From Chloroflexia bacterium (GTDB lineage: Bacteria > Chloroflexota > Chloroflexia > QHBQ01 > JADMIH01), in assembly GCA_025927935.1 (NCBI GenBank), contig JAICKM010000260.1:1-8790 (forward strand): 8,790 nucleotides of DNA, written 5' to 3'. Both the position numbers and the translations under genes were made by a program. Below, piece by piece: positions 1 through 7,808 of this stretch (the first letter of the stretch is position 1; every line of letters starts with the position of its first letter). Under the pieces are notes generated by a model that was not told the origin of the DNA, did not search any database, and saw only the letters and a program-made list of their open reading frames with translations.

Positions 1-404
1 AGCAGCACGCCCTTGAACGCCACGGTAAACGCCGTCCAGTCCATACCGGCCTGCGCGCCCGGCGCGGCCTGTAGTTCGGCCACCTCGCGCTGATAGATGC
101 GCGACTCGTCGTGCAGTTCCTTCAAGCCGGTGTAACGCATGATGGCCTTACGCAGCCACTGTAGTCCGAAAATCAACAGCAGTGTGCCGATGACGATCCG
201 CAGCACGTCCAGCGGGATAAGGCCCTGCAACGCCGGGCCGAAGACCACCACCAGCACGGCCAGCGCCAATGCGGCGCACACCACGCCGATCCAGGTGCTG
301 CGCCAGCCGCGTGTGACCCCGGCGGCCAGCACCAGCGTCACCGCCTCGACCACCTCCACGGCGCTGGCGAGAAAGCTCGATAAAAACCCGATCCAGATAT
401 GCAT
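1..404 (-). CDS. Multi-pass membrane protein, COG4280-like (3' end cut by window edge)
   Basis: The visible 134 codons start at an ATG at 404-402, two bases after the stop of uridine kinase. GGAG sits 10 nt upstream, inside the last udk codons, so translation is probably coupled. Three hydrophobic helices are evident: about residues 2-29, 36-58 and 63-82. A basic, then acidic, more hydrophilic stretch (about 84-120) follows before hydrophobicity returns at the edge. Helix 1 carries two glutamates three residues apart, E17 and E20, in a segment reading SAVEVVEAVTLV. A Glu-x-x-Glu in a first helix recalls cation permeases such as FTR1 or the TMEM165/GDT1 group, but that is only a resemblance. 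The overall look matches the uncharacterised membrane family COG4280, from memory. Substrate and function are unknown. The C-terminal part lies outside the window. Confidence 0.7.
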   Translation of the reverse strand, partial: MHIWIGFLSSFLASAVEVVEAVTLVLAAGVTRGWRSTWIGVVCAALALAVLVVVFGPALQGLIPLDVLRIVIGTLLLIFGLQWLRKAIMRYTGLKELHDESRIYQREVAELQAAPGAQAGMDWTAFTVAFKGVL

Positions 405-406
405 GA

Positions 407-2154
<1,748 letters not shown>

Positions 2155-2336
2155 CTAGTGCTACCTCCCTGTACGGCCATCCTCCGCAGCGAATGGTCCA
2201 ACGTCTGGTCGCGGTCGCTATATCTAACGGGAGGTCGTAGTGGATAGTATGTGGATGATGCTGGATACGCCGAGATCGCCCGCCAATTGTCACGGTATGG
2301 CACATGATCTGCTTCCATGAACAGCAGGGCGGACTC
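2155..2336. other. Divergent intergenic region with phased TGGAT repeats
   Basis: This is most of the spacer between the leftward epimerase operon and the rightward nuclease-like/HPRT genes. The pentamer TGGAT occurs at 2241, 2252 and 2262, that is every 10-11 bases or one helical turn, as is common for regulator sites on one DNA face. A GGGAGG (2229-2234) precedes a GTG-started 26-codon frame (2240-2320) whose reality is doubtful. I could not find a convincing minus-strand promoter for the epimerase here: an AT-rich patch at 2219-2226 has no matching -35 element. No tRNA or other structured RNA is apparent. Confidence 0.35.
2164..2170 (-). promoter_or_regulatory. Ribosome binding site of the epimerase (supports the GTG start)
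   Basis: On the minus strand the sequence reads AGGGAGG, followed by a 9-nt spacer and then GTG at 2154-2152. No ATG suits the beginning of the Rossmann strand, so this site fixes the start. Confidence 0.75.
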
Positions 2337-2365
2337 TTGTATCGCGGCGGCGTCCGTGCTATAAT
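2337..2365 (+). promoter_or_regulatory. Sigma-70 type promoter for the nuclease-like/hpt pair
   Basis: A perfect -10 TATAAT at 2360-2365 is preceded by TTGTAT (2337-2342, three of six consensus bases) with the optimal 17-bp spacer. Transcription would start near 2372, giving a leader of about 65-70 nt before the ATG at 2440. It reads toward the rightward gene pair. Confidence 0.7.
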
Positions 2366-2439
2366 GAGGGTGCGTTATGTAGAGTCGTGGCGCCCCGTGA
2401 CGTGGGCAAGCGCCGCGAAGGATCACACGCAGGTTGCTT

Positions 2440-2928
2440 ATGAATCAAAAGGCGAACCCCGCCGCGCCGGTTCCCCAGGAGCCGGCCCCGGATCTCGCGG
2501 ACGCCCCGGCCCCCTCCGGCCCCGCGGACGCCCCATCTCCGTCTCCCGACCCCTACACCGTTGCGGGTGTGCGCTTCGCCCACCGCGCCGAGGCCGAATT
2601 CGCCCAACTGCTGGAGTTCTACCAGATCGAGTGGCGTTACGAACCCGACGAGTTCCCGCTGGAGTGGCACGATGGGCGCGTCACTCGCCAGTTCCGCCCC
2701 GACTTCTACCTGCCGGAGTACGACCTCTATATCGAACTGACGGTTATGAAGCAGAGCCTGGTGCGGCGTAAGAACCGCAAGCTGCGCCTGTTGCGCCAAC
2801 TCTACCCGCACATCCAGATCAAGCTGCTCTATCGCCGCGACTTCCAGCGCCTGCTGGCCGGGTTCGGGCTGCCCGCCACGGCGATTGAACCCCCGGCGAC
2901 CGGACCTGATAAGTGCGCGGCGGCATAG
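2440..2928 (+). CDS. PD-(D/E)XK nuclease-fold-like protein upstream of hpt
   Basis: This is a 162-residue soluble protein. Residues 1-40 are Pro/Ala/Asp-rich and probably disordered. From residue 43 on there is a compact domain: an early acidic pair E51/E53 in a helix, then PDFYLPEYDLYIELT (87-101), then K104, a basic helix (106-119) and a hydrophobic strand IQIKLLYR (125-132). The acidic residue in the first helix, PD88, about ten residues, then IE99-x-T101 is the layout of the PD-(D/E)XK restriction-endonuclease-like fold, with Thr where Lys is usual. K104 may substitute. It therefore may be a nuclease or a degenerate nucleic-acid binder; activity is not shown. A possible TTG start at 2434 would add two residues and sits 11 nt from GAAGGA (2417-2422); AGG at 2431-2433 serves the ATG. 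The stop lies inside the next gene (hpt), suggesting coupled translation. Confidence 0.75.
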   Translation: MNQKANPAAPVPQEPAPDLADAPAPSGPADAPSPSPDPYTVAGVRFAHRAEAEFAQLLEFYQIEWRYEPDEFPLEWHDGRVTRQFRPDFYLPEYDLYIELTVMKQSLVRRKNRKLRLLRQLYPHIQIKLLYRRDFQRLLAGFGLPATAIEPPATGPDKCAAA

Positions 2929-3515
2929 CCGTCCCCGGCGCCCGCGCCCTGGACGCCGCTATCGCCGAAGTGCTTATTGACGAACCCACCTTGCAGGCGC
3001 GGGTGCGCGCGCTCGGCGCCGAGATCACCGCGCGCTACGCGGGCGGCCCGGCGCCGGTGCTGGTCGGCGTGATCAAGGGCGTGACGTTCTTCATGGCCGA
3101 TCTGGTGCGCGCCATCGACCTGCCGGTGGAAATGGACTTCCTCGCCATCAGCCGCTATGGGCCGCACGCGCGGGGCAGCCGGGCGGCGGTCGCAGTGCTC
3201 TACGACCTGACCACGGCGATCACCGGGCGGCCCGTGATCCTGGTGGAAGACGTGATCGACACCGGGCTGCCGGTGGCCTTCCTGCTGCGCATGTTGCGCG
3301 TCCGCCAACCGGCCTCGCTCGAAGTCTGCGCCCTGCTCGACCGGCAGAGCGTCCGCCTGATCGACATCCCCCTGACCTACGTGGGCTTCCGCATCCCCGA
3401 CCGCTTCGTCGTCGGCTACGGCCTCGACTACCGGGAGCAATACCGCAACCTGCCCTACATCGGAGTCCTGCGCCCGGAACACGCCCAGGATAGCCCCCGG
3501 CCACTGGCGGGTTAG
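2913..3515 (+). CDS. hpt: Hypoxanthine (guanine) phosphoribosyltransferase
   Basis: This enzyme joins hypoxanthine or guanine to PRPP to give IMP or GMP in purine salvage. At 200 residues from the GTG it is slightly longer than typical because of an N-terminal extension of about 18 residues. GVIKGV (52-57) is the first PRPP/pyrophosphate loop. The PRPP-binding signature VILVEDVIDTG is at 108-118, with E112/D113 for the ribose and D116 as the expected catalytic acid/base. The C-terminal segment VGYGLDYREQYRNLPYIGVL (167-186) is diagnostic for HPRT and closes the purine pocket. The flexible active-site loop, usually SSYG, reads SRYG (80-83). The GTG start overlaps the previous gene by 16 nt and has only weak Shine-Dalgarno complementarity. 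An internal in-frame GTG (codon 20, at 2970) would cut just before the conserved LIDE helix and is less likely. Confidence 0.93.
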   Translation: MRGGIAVPGARALDAAIAEVLIDEPTLQARVRALGAEITARYAGGPAPVLVGVIKGVTFFMADLVRAIDLPVEMDFLAISRYGPHARGSRAAVAVLYDLTTAITGRPVILVEDVIDTGLPVAFLLRMLRVRQPASLEVCALLDRQSVRLIDIPLTYVGFRIPDRFVVGYGLDYREQYRNLPYIGVLRPEHAQDSPRPLAG

Positions 3516-3548
3516 ATCCGCAGCGGAAGTCGGGCGCTTACTAGGCAC

Positions 3549-3576
3549 AAAAAAGGGGCGAGTCTACACTCACCCC
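3549..3576 (-). terminator. Intrinsic terminator of clpX
   Basis: On the minus strand the RNA reads GGGGUGAGU, loop GUAG, ACUCGCCCC, then six U. The 9-bp stem (3568-3576 with 3555-3563) contains one G-U pair and is followed directly by the U-tract (3554-3549). It begins 59 nt after the clpX stop. On the plus strand the G-U becomes a C-A mismatch and no T-run follows, so it would stop convergent hpt transcripts poorly. Confidence 0.9.
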
Positions 3577-3634
3577 GTAATTGCTGTATTGTTGCTCATA
3601 CCCACCTGGCTGGAGGGCCGATTCCCCAGCGGCG

Positions 3635-4933
3635 CTAGGCGCTTTCGGGCAGGTAGGTCGCATCCTCCAGTTCGTCCGCGTTGAGTTCGCGGTCCGAGCG
3701 GGAGAGGAGCAGCGGCGGGCGGCGGTCGTTGATGACCTCGCCGGTGACGACGCAGCGGCGCACGCCTTCCATCGAGGGTAGCTCGTACATGATGTCGAGC
3801 AAGACCTCGTCGATGGTGCTGCGCAGGCCGCGGGCGCCGGTCTTGAGTTCCAGGGCGCGGTCGGCCACGGCTTCGAGTGCATCGGTGCTGAAGGCCAGTT
3901 CCACCCGGTCGAGGGCGAAGAACTTCTGGTACTGCTTGATCACCGCGTTCTTCGGCTCGGTCAGGATGCGCATTAGCGTGGCTTTGTCCAGCGAATTGAG
4001 CGACACCACCATGGGCAGGCGCCCGACGAATTCCGGGATCAGGCCGTACTTCAGCAAGTCTTCCGGGATCACCTGGGACATCACAGCGGACGCGGCCTCG
4101 TCAGGGTCCTCATTACGATGGAAGCCCATAGCCCGCCCGCCGCCGACACGCCGCGAGATGATCTCGTCCAGCCCCTCGAAGGCGCCGCCGCAGATAAAGA
4201 GTATGTTGCTGGTGTCGATCTGGATGAAGTCCTGGTGCGGGTGCTTGCGACCGCTCTGGGGCGGCACATTGGCGACCGTGCCCTCGATGATCTTGAGCAA
4301 CGCCTGCTGCACGCCCTCGCCCGACACATCGCGGGTGATCGAGGGGTTGTCGCTCTTGCGGGCGATCTTATCGATCTCGTCGATATAGACGATACCCTTC
4401 TCGGCGCGGGCAATATCGAGATCGGCGGCCTGGAGCAGGCGCAGCAGGATATTCTCCACATCTTCGCCGACATAGCCGGCTTCGGTCAGCGCCGTGGCAT
4501 CGGCGATGGAGAACGGCACGTCGAGGATCTTCGCCAGGGTCTGGGCCAGCAGGGTCTTGCCGGAACCGGTGGGGCCGAGCAGCAGGATGTTGCTCTTTTG
4601 CAGTTCGACATCGTCGCCGCGATTATTGCTGCCGATGCGCTTGTAGTGATTGTAGACGGCCACGGAGAGCACCTTCTTGGCGCGATCCTGGCCGATCACA
4701 TACTGGTTCAGCAGTTCGTAGATGCGCTTGGGTTTGAGGATGGTGCGCCCGATGTTGACTTCGGGCTTCTGGACACTGGTTTCCTCTTCGTCGATAATTT
4801 CCCGGCAGAGGTCCACGCACTCGTCGCAAATATAAACCGAGTTCGGGCCGGCAATGAGGCGCCGGACATCATCCTGGCTTTTGCCGCAAAAGGAGCAATG
4901 ATACTGAGGTTTGCCGCCGCGGGTACCGGCCAT
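3635..4933 (-). CDS. clpX: ATP-dependent Clp protease ATP-binding subunit ClpX
   Basis: ClpX is the hexameric AAA+ unfoldase that recognises tagged substrates and threads them into ClpP. At 432 residues it has normal length. The N-terminal zinc-binding domain has C13-x2-C16 and C36-x2-C39. Walker A GPTGSGKT is at 120-127, pore-1 loop GYVG at 153-156, and Walker B VYIDEID at 182-188. The RKH pore loop is at 229-231, the Arg finger segment FVGRLP at 302-307 and the sensor-2 motif GARG at 366-369. The ClpP-docking tripeptide, IGF in Escherichia coli, reads MGF (269-271). The ATG has a good Shine-Dalgarno, GAGGGAG, 5 nt upstream. It lies downstream of clpP in the same direction, separated by 175 bp holding a strong stem-loop, and ends at a clear terminator. 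I see no convincing promoter of its own. Confidence 0.98.
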   Translation of the reverse strand: MAGTRGGKPQYHCSFCGKSQDDVRRLIAGPNSVYICDECVDLCREIIDEEETSVQKPEVNIGRTILKPKRIYELLNQYVIGQDRAKKVLSVAVYNHYKRIGSNNRGDDVELQKSNILLLGPTGSGKTLLAQTLAKILDVPFSIADATALTEAGYVGEDVENILLRLLQAADLDIARAEKGIVYIDEIDKIARKSDNPSITRDVSGEGVQQALLKIIEGTVANVPPQSGRKHPHQDFIQIDTSNILFICGGAFEGLDEIISRRVGGGRAMGFHRNEDPDEAASAVMSQVIPEDLLKYGLIPEFVGRLPMVVSLNSLDKATLMRILTEPKNAVIKQYQKFFALDRVELAFSTDALEAVADRALELKTGARGLRSTIDEVLLDIMYELPSMEGVRRCVVTGEVINDRRPPLLLSRSDRELNADELEDATYLPESA

Positions 4934-5054
4934 GCTGTCTCCCTCTCTTCATACACGCCACGCCGGGGCGAAAATCGGGATCCCCTCGGCGGTCAACAGG
5001 TCGGTAAGCCGCCCGGAGCACGCACGGATCGTGCCCGGATGGGGCGGCGGATAA

Positions 5055-5087
5055 GGGAGGGGCCACACGGTGGTGGTGGCCCCTCCC
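5055..5087 (-). terminator. Strong 12-bp stem-loop between clpP and clpX (terminator or attenuator)
   Basis: A perfect 12-bp inverted repeat (5055-5066 and 5076-5087, GGGAGGGGCCAC with its complement) encloses a 9-nt loop. On the minus strand it begins 21 nt after the clpP stop and is followed by TTATCC, not a run of T. It could be a partial terminator, an mRNA 3'-end stabiliser or a processing site that separates clpP from clpX levels. The structure is certain from sequence; the function is inferred. Confidence 0.6.
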
Positions 5088-5108
5088 CCGTGGCGGAGCC
5101 GGGACCGG

Positions 5109-5795
5109 TTAGGCCACGCTCTCCTTTTTCTTGCCGTCGCTCTTCGCGTCCTCGTTCTTGACACCCTCGGCGGCATCGCCGCTGATCGCGGCCATGCTGG
5201 TCACAACCTCGTCGATGATCCCGTAGTCCAGGGCCTGCTGCGAATCCATGTACAGGTCGCGGTCAAAGTCGTGGGCGATACGCTCCAGCGTCTGGCCGGT
5301 GTGCTTGGACATGATCTCGCGGATCTTCGACTGCATGCGCAGCAACTCGCGGGCCTGGATTTCCACATCGGGGGCATAGCCGCCGATCTGACCGACTCCC
5401 GCCGGGTGCATGTGGATTGTCGAGTTGGGCAGCGCCAGGCGCTTGCCCTTGGTCCCGGCGCACAGCAGGATGGTCGCCATCGAGGCCGAGCTACCGATGC
5501 AGATAGTGGACACATCCGGGCGGATAAACTGCATGGTGTCGTAGATCGCCAGCCCGGCGGTCACGGAGCCACCCGGACTGTGGATATACAACTGCACATC
5601 CCGCTCCGGGTCTTCATAGTCCAGGAAAAGCAACTGCGCGACGACAATATTGGCGATATTATCGTCGATGGGCGTGCCGATGAAGATAATCCGGTCGCGC
5701 AACAAGCGCGAATAGATATCATAGACGCGCTCGCCCCGATTCGTGCTCTCGACCACATACGGGACGATAGCCTGCGGCGAGAAAGACCGATCCAT
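5109..5795 (-). CDS. clpP: ATP-dependent Clp protease proteolytic subunit ClpP
   Basis: ClpP is the serine peptidase of the barrel-shaped protease that degrades chains delivered by ClpX. At 228 residues it is a little longer than typical because of a charged C-terminal tail (about 204-228, rich in Lys, Glu and Asp). SPGGSV at 73-78 is the oxyanion/handle strand. The nucleophile is S105 in GSSASMA (101-107), where many homologues have GQAASM or GMAASM. The His is in the IHMHP segment, most likely H130 with H128 nearby. The Asp is D176 in the HDFDRD stretch. The His segment (127-143) is divergent from the common IHQPLGG form. N-terminal residues 1-19 could include a short processed propeptide. 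The start is firm: AGGAGG (5802-5807) lies 6 nt before the ATG. A promoter is visible upstream. It sits between tig and clpX, the conserved order. Confidence 0.97.
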   Translation of the reverse strand: MDRSFSPQAIVPYVVESTNRGERVYDIYSRLLRDRIIFIGTPIDDNIANIVVAQLLFLDYEDPERDVQLYIHSPGGSVTAGLAIYDTMQFIRPDVSTICIGSSASMATILLCAGTKGKRLALPNSTIHMHPAGVGQIGGYAPDVEIQARELLRMQSKIREIMSKHTGQTLERIAHDFDRDLYMDSQQALDYGIIDEVVTSMAAISGDAAEGVKNEDAKSDGKKKESVA

Positions 5796-5825
5796 TGTAT
5801 GCCTCCTATGGGGCTAGCCATTATT

Positions 5826-5854
5826 AGTATACAGCATCAATTGCCATATAGCAA
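5826..5854 (-). promoter_or_regulatory. Sigma-70 type promoter of clpP
   Basis: On the minus strand, TTGCTA (5849-5854, four of six) is followed after exactly 17 bp by TATACT (5826-5831, five of six). Transcription would begin near 5819, about 23 nt before the clpP ATG. The element lies in the most AT-rich patch of the window. Confidence 0.7.
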
Positions 5855-5855
5855 T
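5840..5855. promoter_or_regulatory. Imperfect palindrome over the clpP -35 element (candidate operator)
   Basis: The sequence attgccatatagcaat is a 16-bp palindrome with 7 of 8 pairs matching and fully covers the predicted -35 box. It is flanked by the self-complementary words CAATTG (5838-5843) and CAATATTG (5852-5859). A regulator bound here would compete with RNA polymerase. It does not look like the CIRCE element. No regulator can be named. Confidence 0.35.
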
Positions 5856-5883
5856 ATTGTATCCAGCCCATTTGTTCGATTTT

Positions 5884-5902
5884 GCATGGGTGGGCGCCAT
5901 GC
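5884..5902 (-). other. Small stem-loop in the tig-clpP gap
   Basis: GCATGG (5884-5889) pairs with CCATGC (5897-5902) around a 7-nt loop, 24 nt after the tig stop on the minus strand. The bases that follow are AAAATCG, with no T-run, so it is a poor terminator. Read-through from tig into clpP remains likely. Confidence 0.35.
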
Positions 5903-5925
5903 TCCAGCCGGCTAAGTGGCCCGCG

Positions 5926-7524
5926 TTATTCGGGGGGGCCGGACGCCGGCTCGGCGTCGATGGCCTCGCCGGTGCCGAGCACTTCGGCGGCGCCGCCGGC
6001 GGTTTCCAGCGGCCCCGGCTCCTGCTCAGTCGCCGAGACGGCGCCGCTGGGCACAGACTCAGCGGCGGGCACCGTGGCGCCTTCCGCTTCGGCGGTTGCA
6101 TCCGAGGACACGACTGCGCCGCCCGTTTCGACCCCGGCGTCCGGCGATGCGACGGCATCCGCCGTTTCGGATTCGCCGGATGCCTGCACGGGTGCGGCAG
6201 ACTCGACAGGCTCATCTCCCCGCCCTTCGGCGATGGCGATCAACCGGTCGGTGAGTTTACGTTCAAAGAGCCGGTTGCTGATCTGTTCGCGCTGCTGGGG
6301 CGTATCGATCAAGCCGCGCAACTGCTCGGCCTGCGGATTGTCGGCGTAGGGCGCCAGGATCTGGGCCATCTCGGCCTCGACCTCGTCATCCGACACATCG
6401 ATATTCTCGCGGCGGGCGAACTCGCGCAGCACCAGCAATTCCTTGAGCGCGGTGCGGGCCGGCTCACGCTGGGCCTCGCGCCAATCCTTCTCGGTCGTGC
6501 CCTCATAGGTGAAATAGCGGGCCGGGGCAATGCGGCGCTGCTGGAGATCGGCGGCCAGCCGCTCGTAGCGGTGGTCCACCTCGTGGTCGATCATCGCCGC
6601 CGAGACTTCCACGTTGCTGCGCGCCTGCAACTGCGTAAGGGCTTCCTGCACTTGCTTGGAGCGGACGGCCCGCTCGCCCTCGGCGCGCAAGGTCTCCTCC
6701 ATGCGCGTGCGCAGTTCCTCGACCGTATCGGCCTGGCCCGCGCGCTTGGCGAACTCGTCGTCCAGTTCCGGCAGATCGGCTTCCTGAATCGCCGTGACCT
6801 TGACGTGGACCGTCGCTTCCTTGCCGCGCAGGTCTTCGTTCGTGTACGCTTCAGGGAAGGTGATGGCGAAATCCTTCTCCTCGCCCACCTGCATGCCGAC
6901 AATGTTCTCGTCGATCTCGCGCGGCCAGACCGGGCCGGTCTTCCGGCTCAGTTCCAGCGTCTGGCCTTCGCCGGTCATCTCCGGCACGGGACCCTCGATA
7001 GTGAAGGTCTCCAGGTCGATGGTCACCCGGTCGCCCCACTGCGCGGCGCGGGCTTCCGCCGGATCGTGCCACTCGGCTTCGCGGCGACGCAGGCGGCCGA
7101 TCATCTCGTCGACATCGCCCTCTTGCATCTCGAACGGCTCGCGCTCCACGCGGAGGTCGGCGTAGTCGCCGACCTCGACCAGCGGCTCCAGATCGAAGAT
7201 CACATGGATGCGCAGCGGGTCGGTGCTCTCAATATGCGCGTCGCTCAGCTCGGCGCCCTGCAAGTTCTCCTGCTCGATGGCGTCCTTGACGCCGGTCGCC
7301 ATCAGGCTCTCGCTGGCTTCCTGGATCAAGGCATCCCGGCCGACATAGCGTTCAAAAAGTTGGCGGGGCGCCTTGCCCGGACGGAAGCCGGGAATATTCA
7401 CCTTCTGGACCAGGCGCTGATACGTTTTTTGCAGGGCCGGCTCGATTTCCTGGGGCTCAAACTCCATCATGAGCGCCACCTGGCGATCCGGCAGATCTTC
7501 GCGCGTGATTTGCACTGCTGTCAT
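5926..7524 (-). CDS. tig: Trigger factor (ribosome-associated chaperone, PPIase) with long acidic C-terminal tail
   Basis: Trigger factor docks at the ribosomal exit tunnel, shields nascent chains and has peptidyl-prolyl isomerase activity. Numbering is from the ATG. The ribosome-binding domain spans about residues 1-120 with the signature GFRPGKAP at 46-53. The FKBP-like PPIase domain is about 155-250, with GDRVTIDLE, GEEKDF and FPEAY segments. The helical chaperone arms run from about 251 to 432, ending KLTDRLIAIAEG. Residues about 435-532 form an extra Ala/Glu/Ser/Gly-rich, acidic tail, so the protein (532 aa) is clearly longer than the usual 430-450. The start is uncertain. The ATG is only 1 nt from AAAGGAG, whereas an in-frame GTG at 7515 is 10 nt from it and gives the typical family beginning M-Q-I-T-R-E. 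It has its own promoter and heads the tig-clpP-clpX cluster. Confidence 0.96.
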   Translation of the reverse strand: MTAVQITREDLPDRQVALMMEFEPQEIEPALQKTYQRLVQKVNIPGFRPGKAPRQLFERYVGRDALIQEASESLMATGVKDAIEQENLQGAELSDAHIESTDPLRIHVIFDLEPLVEVGDYADLRVEREPFEMQEGDVDEMIGRLRRREAEWHDPAEARAAQWGDRVTIDLETFTIEGPVPEMTGEGQTLELSRKTGPVWPREIDENIVGMQVGEEKDFAITFPEAYTNEDLRGKEATVHVKVTAIQEADLPELDDEFAKRAGQADTVEELRTRMEETLRAEGERAVRSKQVQEALTQLQARSNVEVSAAMIDHEVDHRYERLAADLQQRRIAPARYFTYEGTTEKDWREAQREPARTALKELLVLREFARRENIDVSDDEVEAEMAQILAPYADNPQAEQLRGLIDTPQQREQISNRLFERKLTDRLIAIAEGRGDEPVESAAPVQASGESETADAVASPDAGVETGGAVVSSDATAEAEGATVPAAESVPSGAVSATEQEPGPLETAGGAAEVLGTGEAIDAEPASGPPE

Positions 7525-7525
7525 T

Positions 7526-7531
7526 CTCCTT
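7526..7531 (-). promoter_or_regulatory. Shine-Dalgarno of tig that questions the ATG start
   Basis: AAGGAG on the minus strand ends one base before the ATG at 7524-7522, too close for normal initiation. It is 10 nt from the in-frame GTG at 7515-7513. GTG is therefore a credible true start, shortening the protein by three residues. Confidence 0.6.
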
Positions 7532-7541
7532 TAGTAACAAG

Positions 7542-7558
7542 CGCGGCCTGGGGCCGCG
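7542..7558 (-). promoter_or_regulatory. GC-rich stem-loop at the 5' end of the tig mRNA
   Basis: CGCGGCC (7542-7548) pairs perfectly with GGCCGCG (7552-7558) around a 3-nt loop. With the predicted start of transcription near 7562, the 7-bp hairpin would sit within a few bases of the mRNA 5' end and before the Shine-Dalgarno. In this position such hairpins often stabilise mRNA. The role here is inferred. Confidence 0.45.
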
Positions 7559-7568
7559 TCCAGCCTGC

Positions 7569-7598
7569 ATTATACCAAATAACGAGGGCCTTTGGGAA
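7569..7598 (-). promoter_or_regulatory. Extended -10 promoter of tig
   Basis: On the minus strand a perfect TATAAT (7569-7574) is preceded by TGG, giving the extended -10 form TGnTATAAT. A partial -35, TTCCCA (7593-7598, four of six), lies 18 bp upstream. This would drive tig and perhaps the genes after it. Confidence 0.75.
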
Positions 7599-7808
7599 GC
7601 ACGACGAACTCCCGCGGGCCATCTACCGGCAACTTACCGGTGAAAGCAGCCCTGAAGCGATTGCGAAGCAGTTGCTACAGTGGACGCCGCCGCTGCCGCC
7701 GCAAGCGCCCCATACCGGCCGGCCGCCACCGGATATAATCTGCGAGAAGTACGCAACATGCTTCGTGGGCGCCCGTACAACAGCTACAGATAGCAGGTGG
7801 AATTTGCC
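7599..7808. other. Spacer without a recognised gene
   Basis: No gene with a usable start and RBS is seen on either strand. On the plus strand, the frame from about 7590 to the TGA at 7810-7812 is open and has coding-like codon choice in its first part (IYRQLTGESSPEAIAKQLLQ), but it has no ATG or Shine-Dalgarno. A TATAAT occurs at 7734-7739 on the plus strand without a matching -35. Short inverted repeats (ACCGG/CCGGT at 7625-7641) are weak. It may be regulatory spacer or the worn remnant of a gene. Confidence 0.3.

Noticed and set aside
4949..5054. Minus-strand open stretch ending LLTAEGIPIFAPAWRV in the clpP-clpX gap
   Set aside because: It looks somewhat protein-like, but the frame enters from within clpP, has no start codon after the hairpin and no RBS. 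Chance in GC-rich DNA is the simplest explanation.
4118..5161. Long plus-strand open frame opposite clpX
   Set aside because: It is antisense to a fully conserved clpX gene and crosses into the clpP-clpX spacer. No RBS or family motif is visible.
7734..7739. Perfect TATAAT on the plus strand upstream of the receiver-kinase gene
   Set aside because: No -35-like hexamer occurs at 16-18 bp spacing and no extended -10 is present. The TTGACT element farther downstream is the better promoter.
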